A stretch of DNA of 64,000 bases. It comes from Pontederia crassipes. Lineage: Eukaryota > Streptophyta > Magnoliopsida > Commelinales > Pontederiaceae. Made by a program: the position numbers and the translations under genes. Location: positions 16,556,171-16,620,170 of the forward strand of contig CM060194.1 of NCBI GenBank assembly GCA_030549335.1. Reading direction: 5' to 3'. Positions 55,995 to 64,000 of the stretch are shown one piece after another. Under the pieces are notes generated by a model. The model did no database searches. It was not told the DNA's origin and saw only the letters and a program-made list of their open reading frames with translations. Positions within the stretch are counted from its first letter, which is position 1. Each line of letters opens with the position of its first letter.

Positions 55995-56770
55995 TGCACA
56001 TGTTTAATTTTCACTGTACTAAAATTGAGGGCATGTTACACAAAGTTGTTTATTCGGTGTATTTGGGAGGGACTGAAGACAAAGAGAAGAACATTGTGGT
56101 TTACGATGATGAAATGAGTGTTTCAATCAATTGTTCTTGCTAGATGTACGAGCGAGATGGAATATTATGTTCTCATATACATCCTTAAACGTTGGACATT
56201 GGATGCTCGATACTCAAAGGCACGGGCAGTTCATCTGAATGCATATGAAATGAACAACGGTCAACGAATTATTACCCCAATTCAAAAATTAGATTTCAAA
56301 TATAATATGAGAATGGCTACTGAAATGGGCTTGCGGTCACCTGAGCACTTTGATGTTGCATCTATACTTGTTGAAGAGTTTGTCAAAAAACTATCAGTTA
56401 TTAACTCAGCTCCTGTTACTTCAATTGGCACATCTTTCGCCAAAACTATTAGTTCACAAGGAGTAGATATTGTTATACATGATCCTCCTCGTGTGAAATC
56501 AAAAGGAAGGCTCAAAAAAGCACGTAGGATTAAATCCGGCATTGAGATTTCAATGTCACGAATAAAAAAGAAAGTAGCAAAAAGAAAAAAACAACAAAAA
56601 TGATCATCACACAATCATGGGTTCCTCTTCTAAGGTTTTCTATGCAATAACTTATTCATTAGATTTCCTTCACCCAAAGATGTTTAATTACTATGAGTAA
56701 TAAATATTTTATTGCAGGTTTTTGATACACGACTGGAAGACAACAAATCATTCTCATGCATGTCGCCATA
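55995..56770 (+). pseudogene. FAR1-related segment (SWIM zinc finger and C-terminal tail), damaged
   Basis: The reading VVYSVYLGGTEDKEKNIVVY, then MSVSINCSC, a stop codon, and MYERDGILCSH matches the SWIM finger (CxC...CxH) of FAR1/FHY3-family proteins. This family is descended from MULE transposases. The family's next block follows in another frame: YILKRWTLDARYSKARA (56170-56225), with the dozen or so residues usually between missing. After that come a helical region and a basic tail (DPPRVKSKGRLKKARRIKSGIE) ending at 56603. A possible last exon follows an intron-like gap (VFDTRLEDN from about 56718). The stop plus deletion make it non-functional. It could be the MULE's own transposase remnant or a captured host gene piece. 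Confidence 0.75.
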
Positions 56771-57340
56771 GGTATCGCATATTGCTTATCTCATCTTGCT
56801 TATCTCATATAGAAATTGATTTTGCTATTTATATAGGGGTGGCATGGAGGAGCTGATGGCTTTTGATCGCTGATATATGGATGTTAATGAAGCCATTGTG
56901 TATCTTCAATTATAAATCTGTTGTTTTGTGGGCAATCTGGGTAATGATATTATGTATTTTGTATAAAAGTAATGATATTGTCCCCTTATGCTTGCGAACC
57001 TATCCATCTCCGATGCCATTCTCTACTGTAAAAGATCCAATGTAAGCTTCTGAATCTTGTCTGTTTCCATTTTCCATTTTCTTCTCTTAAATTTTATTTG
57101 ATCGATCATTGTAATCAGCCATAGATTTTGATTCTAACTTGTTCTATTTTTTCTCTTTTCAGGGCCAAGACAACAGTTAAAGAAGACTGCAGACGAAAAG
57201 AGTGTCCAAAGTAGTATTGACTGAACATTACAATTAGAACTTGTTTATTTTTCCCAATTGTGATATCTTCTGGCTGGCTGTCAAAGTTGTGCTAAATATT
57301 GTATGAATGTGAGCAAGGACCTTGCAGAAACATAGCACGA
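56771..57340 (+). other. Non-coding continuation of the FAR1-related segment
   Basis: AT-rich, with intron/exon-like junctions (for example TTTTCAG at 57160) but no recognised protein. It may be the 3' end of the captured or decayed gene. Confidence 0.35.
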
Positions 57341-57342
57341 GC

Positions 57343-57637
57343 TCAAGTGGTTGAAGGATTATGAGCTACAGCCGAGACAATAAAGGAAATGGATTGCAAG
57401 AAGGGGGCAAGGAACAAGCCGACCAGCCCCACGAGCCCCTCCAGGTGGCTCAGCTTCTCCATCAACGACTCGAGCATGTCGTTTAAGTCATCATTGTCAT
57501 CCCCGCTGCTGAGCCCGGACGTTATGTACATTTGGTTAATTTGTGGAATCCTAAGCATGAATTGCATGCACTTGAGATTGTTCTTTGGGAACCTCTGCTG
57601 CAAAGTTTGGATCGTTCCTGTTTGTTTCACCCCGTAA
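57343..57637. other. GC3-rich segment of unknown origin in the MULE
   Basis: 57389-57510 has nearly all G/C at every third position in both the plus frame (ARNKPTSPTSPSRWLSFSIN) and an opposite minus frame (DMLESLMEKLSHLEGLVGLV). It stands out from the AT-rich surroundings and looks like a captured exon. Which strand coded, and for what, cannot be told by eye. Confidence 0.4.
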
Positions 57638-57729
57638 CATATTTATGCATGAAAAGTGCATACAATTATAGAATCATGAAACTCGATGTTGCAAGAACGT
57701 ATATAACCTTCAAATGAATCATAGTTTCA

Positions 57730-57960
57730 TTCAGTACAATACCAAATGCACTCAATAGATGGAAATAACAACAAATACACCAGCACATGAAACAACAAAT
57801 ACACCAGCACAACAAAGTCTTCATACCACAATGACAAAGTCTTCATACCACAACTAATACTAAAGCATAACAACTAATACATCAGCACATCATCCAACGA
57901 CAAAGTCTTCATACCAAATCTAGGAATATTAGATCACACAATTTTCATACCACAACTACT
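57730..57960. repeat. Short-period repeats downstream of the GRF gene
   Basis: ACAAAGTCTTCATACCAC(A) recurs at 57814, 57834 and 57901, and ACAAATACACCAGCACA recurs at 57771 and 57792. They lie in the GRF gene's presumed 3' untranslated side. Confidence 0.6.
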
Positions 57961-57965
57961 AATAC

Positions 57966-58446
57966 TTAATAAACTAAAACAAGTCCATTCTCCAAACCAC
58001 ATAACAGAATATAAGAATGAAAAAAATACAAGATTTTCATCCTTCGGATCTTATCATCACGCTCCACAACATTATTGAGCAATCCTATAAGTATCGATCT
58101 TTCTTTGTCTCCTTTACGTTTCGGATTTTGTGTCCTTTCGGCCTCAGAAAGCAATCCTTTTAAGATGTTCTTACGTCGGTCTTCTATGTCCGGATCGAAC
58201 CATTGAAAAAAACTACAATCACTTGACGGACATTTGGTCTGCAAAAACACTTTTTCTTAGCAAAGCACGAACGAGAAACTATTATTTAACTTGGGTATAA
58301 AAATGAACTTTATATACTCGATAATTTGTGCATCCCCAAAATCGTCTTCCTGGATTCTTTTTCGTCCACGAAGTATTTAATTTTGCCTTCTCCCCACATG
58401 CGCAAAATGGAGTATCATCATATGAACTGTAAGCTAAAGATGACAT
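57966..58446 (-). CDS. GRF-type zinc-finger protein, two exons, apparently intact
   Basis: On the minus strand exon 1 (58446-58318) and exon 2 (58238-57966) join across a 79-bp GT-AG intron in phase 0 to give 133 residues. The start ATG gives MSSLAYSSYDDTPFCACGEK. The GRF finger (PF06839) spans about residues 15-56: C15xC17, then TSWTKKNPGRRFWGC with C39, and DCSFFQWFDP with C51. GRF fingers bind single-stranded nucleic acid in known proteins such as those with nuclease or topoisomerase domains. Here the finger stands alone, as in small plant At4g04775-like proteins. A charged, probably helical part (about 60-105) and a hydrophobic C-terminus (ILYFFHSYILLCGLENGLV) follow. No frameshift or stop is seen, although it lies within a transposon next to a dead gene. 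Its function is unknown. Confidence 0.72.
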
Positions 58447-58655
58447 CTTCAAGCAAATTAAAGAAAGCTTGCCATGATATGGAACTTAAACGATTCATGA
58501 AATAGCAAAGTGAAGATGACAACTACTGAACATTAAAATAGCAAAAGATGACACAATGAAATTGATAACATTTACATACTGAACTGTTGGCTAAAGATGA
58601 CATCTTCAAACAAATTAAAAAACTAAAACTTATCATGATAAACAATTACATAGTG
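58428..58655. repeat. Direct repeat overlapping the GRF gene start
   Basis: GCTAAAGATGACATCTTCAA.CAAATTAAA and the following CATGATA block occur at 58434-58480 and again at 58593-58645. The first copy contains the presumed start codon of the GRF gene. The second lies upstream and could contain an alternative 5' exon or promoter. Confidence 0.6.
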
Positions 58656-59033
58656 AACATTAAAGTAGCAATAGCAACATAGATCAAACACCCACTTTGG
58701 CATCTGAACAAAGTCACTGATGCTTAGTCATGCAACTTACATGGACCTCTTTCAAGTCGATGTCCTAGATCTCACGACGTCGGCGGCGCAGTGGGGGGAG
58801 CTGGGAAGGTCCAGTGCGACTAAGGCACGTCGTCTAAGGCAGTCAGCGCACGGGCATCCAAGTCAGTGATCGGAGCAATGGTTGCTCGTCACTGGCAAAA
58901 ATCAGAACATGAAACAAGTCTTTAGAAAATCATGCTTAGAGTGGATCAAGAATGGATGCCTTGCGTGCAACGTAGATGTAACCTTTTTTGTGTCGATGCC
59001 CTAGATCTCACAGCGGCAACAGTTCAGGGGGCG

Positions 59034-59265
59034 TCCAAGGGTGTCGGGGTCTGGGGCGGCGACGTTGAAGGCAGGCAGCACACGAGCGTCCAAGGGTGGC
59101 GGGGTCCGGGGCGGCGGCGTTGAAGACAGGAAGCGCACGAGTGTCCAAGGGTGTCGGGGTCTGGGGCGGCAGCGTTGAAGGCAGGCAGCGCACGAGCGTC
59201 CAAGGGTGTCGGGGTCTGGGGTGGCGGCGTTGAAGGCAGGCAGTGCACGAGCGTCCAAGCGGGAT
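59034..59265. repeat. 55-bp tandem array, right side of the MULE
   Basis: There are four full units and a partial one. Each starts GCGTCCAAGGGTGTCGGGGT, continues with CTGGGGCGGC and GTTGAAGGCAGGCAG, and ends CACACGA. Starts lie at about 59034, 59089, 59144, 59199 and 59254. Because 55 is not a multiple of three, all frames stay open through different periods and create spurious open frames on both strands. Confidence 0.88.
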
Positions 59266-59359
59266 TGGCCGGTTCCCTTTTTGCGTCGATGCCCAAGATC
59301 TCACGGCGGCGGCGACGGCGAAGGGGGAGTCGAAGGGGGGTTGGCGGGGTCCGGGCGGC

Positions 59360-59672
59360 GTCGTGGAAGGCGGCTCCAAGGCGAAGAACGGTGGTGATGA
59401 TGATTGGCAAATGGCGTGACTCGGGGCAGCTACTTCAGAGAGACGATCCGAGGCTGCTGAAAAATAGAGAGGCGAATCCACAATTTTTTGGGGCAAAAAT
59501 GAAGCAGGGCACGGGAGTCAGGACCTTTTGCCCCATCGAACCGGACCGCGACTCACTGCGCTGGACCGCGCCTCACTGCGCTGGACTGCACCTCACTGCG
59601 CTGGACCGCGTGAAACATCTACTGTAGTCCATAATGTGGACTCATAAAAGGATCCACATGATCCTTTTCCCC
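59360..59672 (-). repeat. Right terminal inverted repeat of the MULE
   Basis: Inverted relative to 55204-55500. It contains three tandem copies of a CTCACTGCGCTGGACCGCG word (59551-59611) that is single in the left TIR. Confidence 0.85.
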
Positions 59673-60206
59673 TTTAAGAAAATATTAATACCATAAATAA
59701 CTTAGCGGCTTCGAAGTAAAATATTTTCACTAAAACTCTCATTTGCTATGCTTAAATGTACAATCTGACATAAATAAATCATATTATTTGAAGACAATGC
59801 TCACCTCAGAAAATGACCTATCTTATTTTATATTTATATTAATCCTTGACAATGACAACTAGGTTTCCAGTTATATATTTGAAAGTTGTCCCCTATTTCA
59901 ATGGTGAATACTGAATCGTCCATCTCATCTTGACCACCATCGGATCGAAGATGGACATCAGTATTAGAGGTGACAAATTCTCAACGTGGTTCAAGGGTGG
60001 TGTGGGAGCAGTAGACTGGTTTAATGTCACGAATTAAAAGAAACCAAAAGACGAACGATGCAGTTCGATCAGTTCTCATCTATGTGATGCCGTCGTTCTT
60101 GTGATCTGTTAGTGCCAAGATCTACTTAGTCATCGTCGAGATCTACATCACCGCCGAAATCGATGACGAGATCTATCTGTACATCGTTGATCTCTCACAC
60201 AACGCC
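59673..60206. other. Intergenic DNA, second half of duplicated segment copy B
   Basis: 59682-59890 matches 52745-53445 in order (see copy A). 59900-60206 is unassigned and contains a GATC-rich stretch with ATCTAC(A/T)TC words. No gene is supported. Confidence 0.5.
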
Positions 60207-61210
60207 TGTAGCACCCCGAGGGAGGCCACATATGCGATTCTTTCTCCTACTTTGACTCATTGACCTCTTTACTTGACCAATTGGTTGATGGACAGTCAAC
60301 ATGAAAGAAAATGCATAGCGAAAGAATAAAAGAATATAATATTACAATGAAAGGCTTCATGAATACAATAATGAATAACATAGCGAAGGAATTCAATAGG
60401 CATATATGTGAACAACAGAAGTCTTAAAAAAAAAGAACAGCAAAGCGGAAGACTACACAGCAGGAGGAATACGACAAAATGAAAGCAAACGCGGAAGCTT
60501 AATATATTAAAGGTTTAACTAACCTTCATAAGAGGCAACAGTACATGAACCACATACGCCCAAAAAGTGCCACAAAATACATCTCAAAAGGGTACCTTAG
60601 TATGAGTAGACAATCTCATTACTAAGTATGGTACGAGAAGCAAAAAGGTGTACTCGTCCGCCCAAAAGGTAGTGGCTCATGAACACAACACTAATCTAGA
60701 TAAAATAGCGGCTCCGGTCCATGAGCACACGGTAAGACCCATCGCCATATACGACCCAACACAAGCAACGATAGATGAAATAACTACTACTATGTTCCAA
60801 CAGGACCATATGCAATAGGACACCGCCTCGCTGAGACCTCTATACACGAAGCACCGCCTCCCGGATGACCATTATGTATCTGTGGGATCACACAGTGGAG
60901 CAAGCTCAACCGTTAGCATAAAGTTAAGTGCGGATTCATATAAATCATAAATCAATTCTATCCAAACATAGCATGAGAAGAGTATAAAATGAAATAATCA
61001 TGGATAGACATTTATTAGTCATAGCATGGATAGAAATCATAATAACAATGTCACATAAGTAGGTCATGATCATAAAAGAGAAACACATTTTCGTAGTCAT
61101 GTACCATGCTTAACTTTCATACATTCATACTTACTTACTTTCATGCTTTTCATTTCATTCATCTTTCATTCATTCATAACTTTACATATTTACATACATC
61201 TATTCATTCA
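60207..61210 (-). mobile_element. LTR (3') of minus-strand Ty3/gypsy element 3
   Basis: In plus orientation it starts TGTAGCACCCCGAGGGAGGC. It matches 63438-64000 for the full 560 bp available, with few differences, so the two are LTRs of one element. Beyond that it continues to the point where reverse transcriptase begins (about 61215). CATT/CATTC-rich repeats lie at 61120-61215. Confidence 0.85.
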
Positions 61211-61214
61211 TCTT

Positions 61215-61664
61215 TACAAATAGAACCGGAGCACCCCAAGGGGAGACGCTAGGTCGGATGAATCTCTTGTCGAGTAACTCCTGAATCTATTTCTTCAGCT
61301 CTAACATTTCCACCGGGGCCATACGGTAGGGTGCCTTGGAGATCGGTGCCATCCCTGGTGCTAACTCAATCCTGAAGTTGATCTCCCTCTTCGGCGATAG
61401 TCCAGAGATGTCGTTTGGGAAGACGTCCAGAAAGTCTCGTACCACATCTATCTGCTGTAGAGCTGGGGTAGGAGCATCAGCTGTCATCACACTAGCTAGG
61501 TATCCTCTGCAACCTTTCTGTAAGAGCTTCTGTGCTTTTATGGCTGACAATATAATTCCACTTTCTGGCTTCGACTTGCCTCTGATCGTCGTATTCTTTC
61601 TTCCTTTCGTGCCGATGATTATCTTCTTTTGTTTACATATTATCGACGCATCATGGTATGACAA
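61215..61664 (-). pseudogene. Ty3/gypsy element 3, protease end and start of reverse transcriptase
   Basis: From 61664 down the frame reads MSYHDASIICKQKK, then DFLDVFPNDISGLSPKREIN and APISKAPYRMAPVEMLELKK, a stop codon, and IQELLDKRFIRPSVSPWGAP. These are the protease-RT linker and the first RT block of Tekay-like chromoviruses. The reading ends at about 61215 against LTR-like DNA. The RT palm, RNase H and integrase are absent, so pol has been deleted. The stop before MSYHDAS replaces the Trp of the usual GMDWL motif. Confidence 0.88.
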
Positions 61665-62130
61665 TCAATCCATACCTAAGATGACGTCATAGTCCACCAT
61701 GGGAATTACAATTAAATCAGCAGAAAAGTCTTTCCCATCCACTACAACTGGTACTTCAGGAAGGTACTTCGCCGTGCGGAGAGTCCCCATTGGTGTCTTT
61801 ACATTCATACTGTGTTCCATCCCTTTTATAGGTACAGGAAAGGTGAAAGCACATGCCTCAGAAATAAATGAGTGCGAAGCACCTGAACCAAATAATACTA
61901 ACATAGGAAAGCTAGCGATAGAAAGAATACATCGGATAATCTCGTTATCCTGCGGCACCATGTCTGCCTGGACGTTGTAGAGACGTCCTGGTACTCCTCC
62001 TAGATCTCGTTGGTTCTTTGTCGGGCAATCTCGGATGTAGTGTCCGATTTTTCCGCATCCGATGCAAGCACGTATCTTTCGACGACATTCCCCTAAATGA
62101 CTCTTGCCACAATATGCACACTCATGTCTG
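61665..62130 (-). pseudogene. Ty3/gypsy element 3, zinc knuckles and protease
   Basis: A CCHC knuckle pair region reads CGKIGHYIRDCPTKN-like on the minus strand (62085-62010), after a CxxC-type stretch near 62120. The protease follows: PMLVLFGSGASHSFISEACA (61900-61840) and VIPMVDYDVILGMD. In active members the active site reads 'DSGASHSF'. Here the Asp is Gly (FGSGASHSF), so the protease would be dead. Confidence 0.85.
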
Positions 62131-63251
62131 GCCTGCTGTGGTGGTGATGGTAGCTGTAGGAGAGGTGGCTGTGTCAGTGCTTGCCTTTGAGGCTGAGGCT
62201 GAGGCTGAGGCTACATTCATTCTCACTGTCGGTTAGCATCATATCCATCATATCACTATGTCACTTAGTGCTAATTTACCTGAGGGATCGACGAGCTGGC
62301 TGACGAGAAGCCTCAGGGCGTGGTCACTAATAGGGCTAGTGGCGATGATCCTGGCATGTGTCCTTACGAGGTGGGTGATGGTCCTTACGAGGTGGGTGAC
62401 GATCCTCCCATCTCGGCTTGGCCGACTCTGCAGATCGGGTCAGCTCCTTCTTCAATTCGTCACGCGCATCTGGATCTCGCGCTCAATCCGATATGCCATT
62501 CGAATAGCCCCATATAAGTTGATCTATGTGCTGTAAGTCTCTCTCTTGAGAATGGTGTGGTGAAGTTCTTATATGAACTGTTCGGCGCGGTCCGCTTCAT
62601 CCATCTTGTCCTTGCTATAACGCTCCAATTGGATGAAATGTGCATGGTACTCTGCCACCGTCATGTTACCTTGGCGTAGTTCTTTGAACTCCTTATACTT
62701 TTCTTTTCTTCGATAAGCTAGAGCGTACTGGGATTCAAATAGCTCCTTGAAGCTTTCCCAGGAGATATTCTCTTGGCCTGGAATCTCGTGGCACGCGCTA
62801 TCTCCCACCAGTCGCTGGCTCGACCGGTGAGCATGTGGACTGCGTAGCGGACCTTGCTATCTTCACCGCATCTGCCGGTGATGAAGAGATTTTCCATCCG
62901 AGTAAGCCATTGGACGGCTTCCTCGTAATTCACTGCCCCTCAAAAGTATGGCGGGTGCAGTTTCTGAAACTCCTGGATCGTGTCCTCCTAGTGAAGAGCC
63001 ATAATCGGTGCTGGGGGAGGGTGCGGTGCCGTGTACATTAGTGCTGAGTACATCGACTGCTGGGATGATGGCGGAGGCTCCTGTGGCTGTACAGGAGGTA
63101 GTGCCTGTTGTAGCTCATCCCCGACCGAACTCCCAAGGACGGAGTCGGGTCCTTCAGTCAACATGTCCGGGGTGATTGTCACTCGGTCAGCACCCCGCCC
63201 CCGCCCACGACCTCTGCCTCGTCGAGTTGCTTGACGTGTCGTAGGAGCCAT
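62131..63251 (-). pseudogene. Ty3/gypsy element 3, gag
   Basis: From 63251 down it starts MAPTTRQATRRGRGRGRGRG, then a proline-rich stretch. The retrotransposon gag domain follows: NYEEAVQWLTRMENLFI, VRYAVHMLTGRASDWWEIAR (62930-62790), FKELFESQYALAYRRKEKYK and EFKELRQGNMTVAEYHAHFI, reaching FIQLERYSKDKMDEADR near 62590. Two or three frameshifts and a stop split it. The motif order and the RG-rich start suit the Tekay/Del group. Confidence 0.88.
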
Positions 63252-63437
63252 TTATCATATTGGAGCAATTCATTTCAATAAAGCAATCATACTTGAAGCA
63301 TAAACATTTCATACCTACAGGGAGCGGCGCAGTGTGACGTTGGCTCGGGGGTTTTGCATGTGGATCATACCTAGACCCTAACTTCTATACTAGAACGTCA
63401 AGAGAGTCCTAACGTTAGACTCTGATATCATAAAATA
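63252..63437 (-). promoter_or_regulatory. Leader and primer-binding site of element 3
   Basis: On the minus strand, a few bases after the LTR end, TGATATCAGAGTC (63418-63430 in plus) resembles the tRNA-iMet-type primer site TGGTATCAGAGC. A 165-bp leader then precedes gag. Confidence 0.65.
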
Positions 63438-64000
63438 TGTAGCACCCCGAGGGACGCCACATATGCGATTCTTTCTTCTACTTTGACTCTTTGACCTCTT
63501 TACTTGACCAATTGGTTGACCGGACAGTCAATATGAAAGAAAATGTGTAGCGAAAGAATAAATGAATATAATATTACAGCGGAAGGCTTCATGAATGCAA
63601 TAATGAATTACATAGCGAAGGAATTCAACAGACATATATGTGAACAGCGAAAGACAAAAAGAAAAAGAACAGCAAAGCGGAAGACTATACAGCAAGAGGA
63701 ATATGACAAAATGAAAGAAAATGCAGAAGCTTAATATATCAAAGGTTTAACTAGCCTTCATAAGAGGCAACAATACATGAACCACATACGCCCAAAAAGT
63801 GCCACAAAATACATCTCAAAAGGGTACCTTAGTGTGAGTAGACAATCTCATTACTAAGTATGGTACGGGAAGCAAAAAGGTGTACTCATCTGCCCAAAAG
63901 GTAGTGGCTCATGAACACAACACTATTCTAGATAAAATAGCGGCTCCGGTCCATGAGGACACGGTAAGACCTATCGCCATATACGACCCAACACAAGCAA
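63438..64000 (-). mobile_element. LTR (5') of minus-strand element 3, cut by window edge
   Basis: It matches 60207-60770 almost base for base, starting TGTAGCACCCCGAGGGACGC. The minus-strand 5' end of the element lies beyond the window. The short open frame here is a chance frame in LTR DNA. Confidence 0.88.

Larger units (their letters stand above)
55204..59672. mobile_element. Mutator-like element (MULE) with long TIRs and 9-bp target duplication
   Basis: Both ends are GGGGAAAAGGATCATGTGG inverted, and the similarity continues inward for about 300 bp (55204-55500 against 59672-59360). Nine bp before (55195-55203, TTTAAGAAA) are repeated after (59673-59681). Inside are GC-rich 55-bp-type repeats next to each TIR, a damaged FAR1-related segment (plus), a GC3-rich segment, and a GRF zinc-finger gene (minus). 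No complete MULE transposase was found. The element interrupts copy B of an intergenic duplication. It is best described as a non-autonomous or decayed MULE, possibly of Pack-MULE type. Confidence 0.92.

Noticed and set aside
59008-59496. Proline-rich minus-strand open frames of 85-162 residues in the MULE right end
   Set aside because: They are translations of the 55-bp GC array and TIR. The same words appear in several frames.
1-64000. tRNA genes, rRNA genes, CRISPR arrays, bacterial operons
   Set aside because: No cloverleaf-type box A/box B pair, rRNA block or spacer array was noticed. Repeats present are transposon-related or microsatellites.

Overview
The window is nuclear DNA of a flowering plant. 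It shows nested LTR retrotransposons, CACTA, Mutator-like and MITE elements, and a single clear host gene with plant-type introns. That gene, a pectate lyase at about 46.6-49.0 kb, has a very GC-rich second exon between AT-rich introns. This fits a monocot better than a typical eudicot, but that is inference. Calls rest on reading the DNA and its translations by eye.

Left part (1-20.4 kb). A LINE reverse transcriptase fragment leaves the left edge. Next come Athila-like Ty3/gypsy pieces in opposing orientations (about 0.65-7.9 kb) with a degenerate tRNA-Asp-type primer site and a decayed gag. A solo LTR of copia/SIRE style with a perfect 5-bp target duplication follows (7.9-9.1 kb), then a decayed CACTA transposase region on the minus strand (9.1-11.3 kb), a GC-rich minisatellite and a MITE. 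A Ty3/gypsy pol relic begins at 14.5 kb. It is split inside its integrase region by a 3.5-kb CACTA element with TAG target duplications.

Middle part (21-38.5 kb). A chromodomain-bearing Ty3/gypsy relic is split in its pol region by a 2.4-kb solo LTR (target duplication GGCAT). A Ty1/copia relic (27.1-36.3 kb) is split just before its integrase core by a large Tekay-like solo LTR (target duplication CTAAA), which is itself split by a 1.4-kb CACTA element (target duplication TAT). This gives a relative order: copia, then LTR element, then CACTA. A 1-kb TIR element of unclear superfamily lies at 37.5-38.5 kb, between two copies of a 0.2-kb direct repeat.

Right part (38.5-64 kb). Low-copy intergenic DNA surrounds the four-exon pectate lyase gene, which looks intact (415 residues, signal peptide, calcium-binding and catalytic motifs). 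It also holds several MITEs, one with a 9-bp target duplication. At 55.2-59.7 kb lies a complete 4.5-kb Mutator-like element with 9-bp target duplications. It carries a damaged FAR1-related segment on the plus strand, a GC3-rich segment of unknown origin, and on the minus strand an apparently intact two-exon gene for a 133-residue GRF-type zinc-finger protein. The window ends in a minus-strand Ty3/gypsy element that keeps gag, protease and the start of reverse transcriptase but has lost the rest of pol.

The most interesting objects are the Mutator-like element with its GRF gene, the two CACTA elements that share an unusual layout, and the TIR element at 37.5 kb. No CRISPR, rRNA or tRNA gene was seen.
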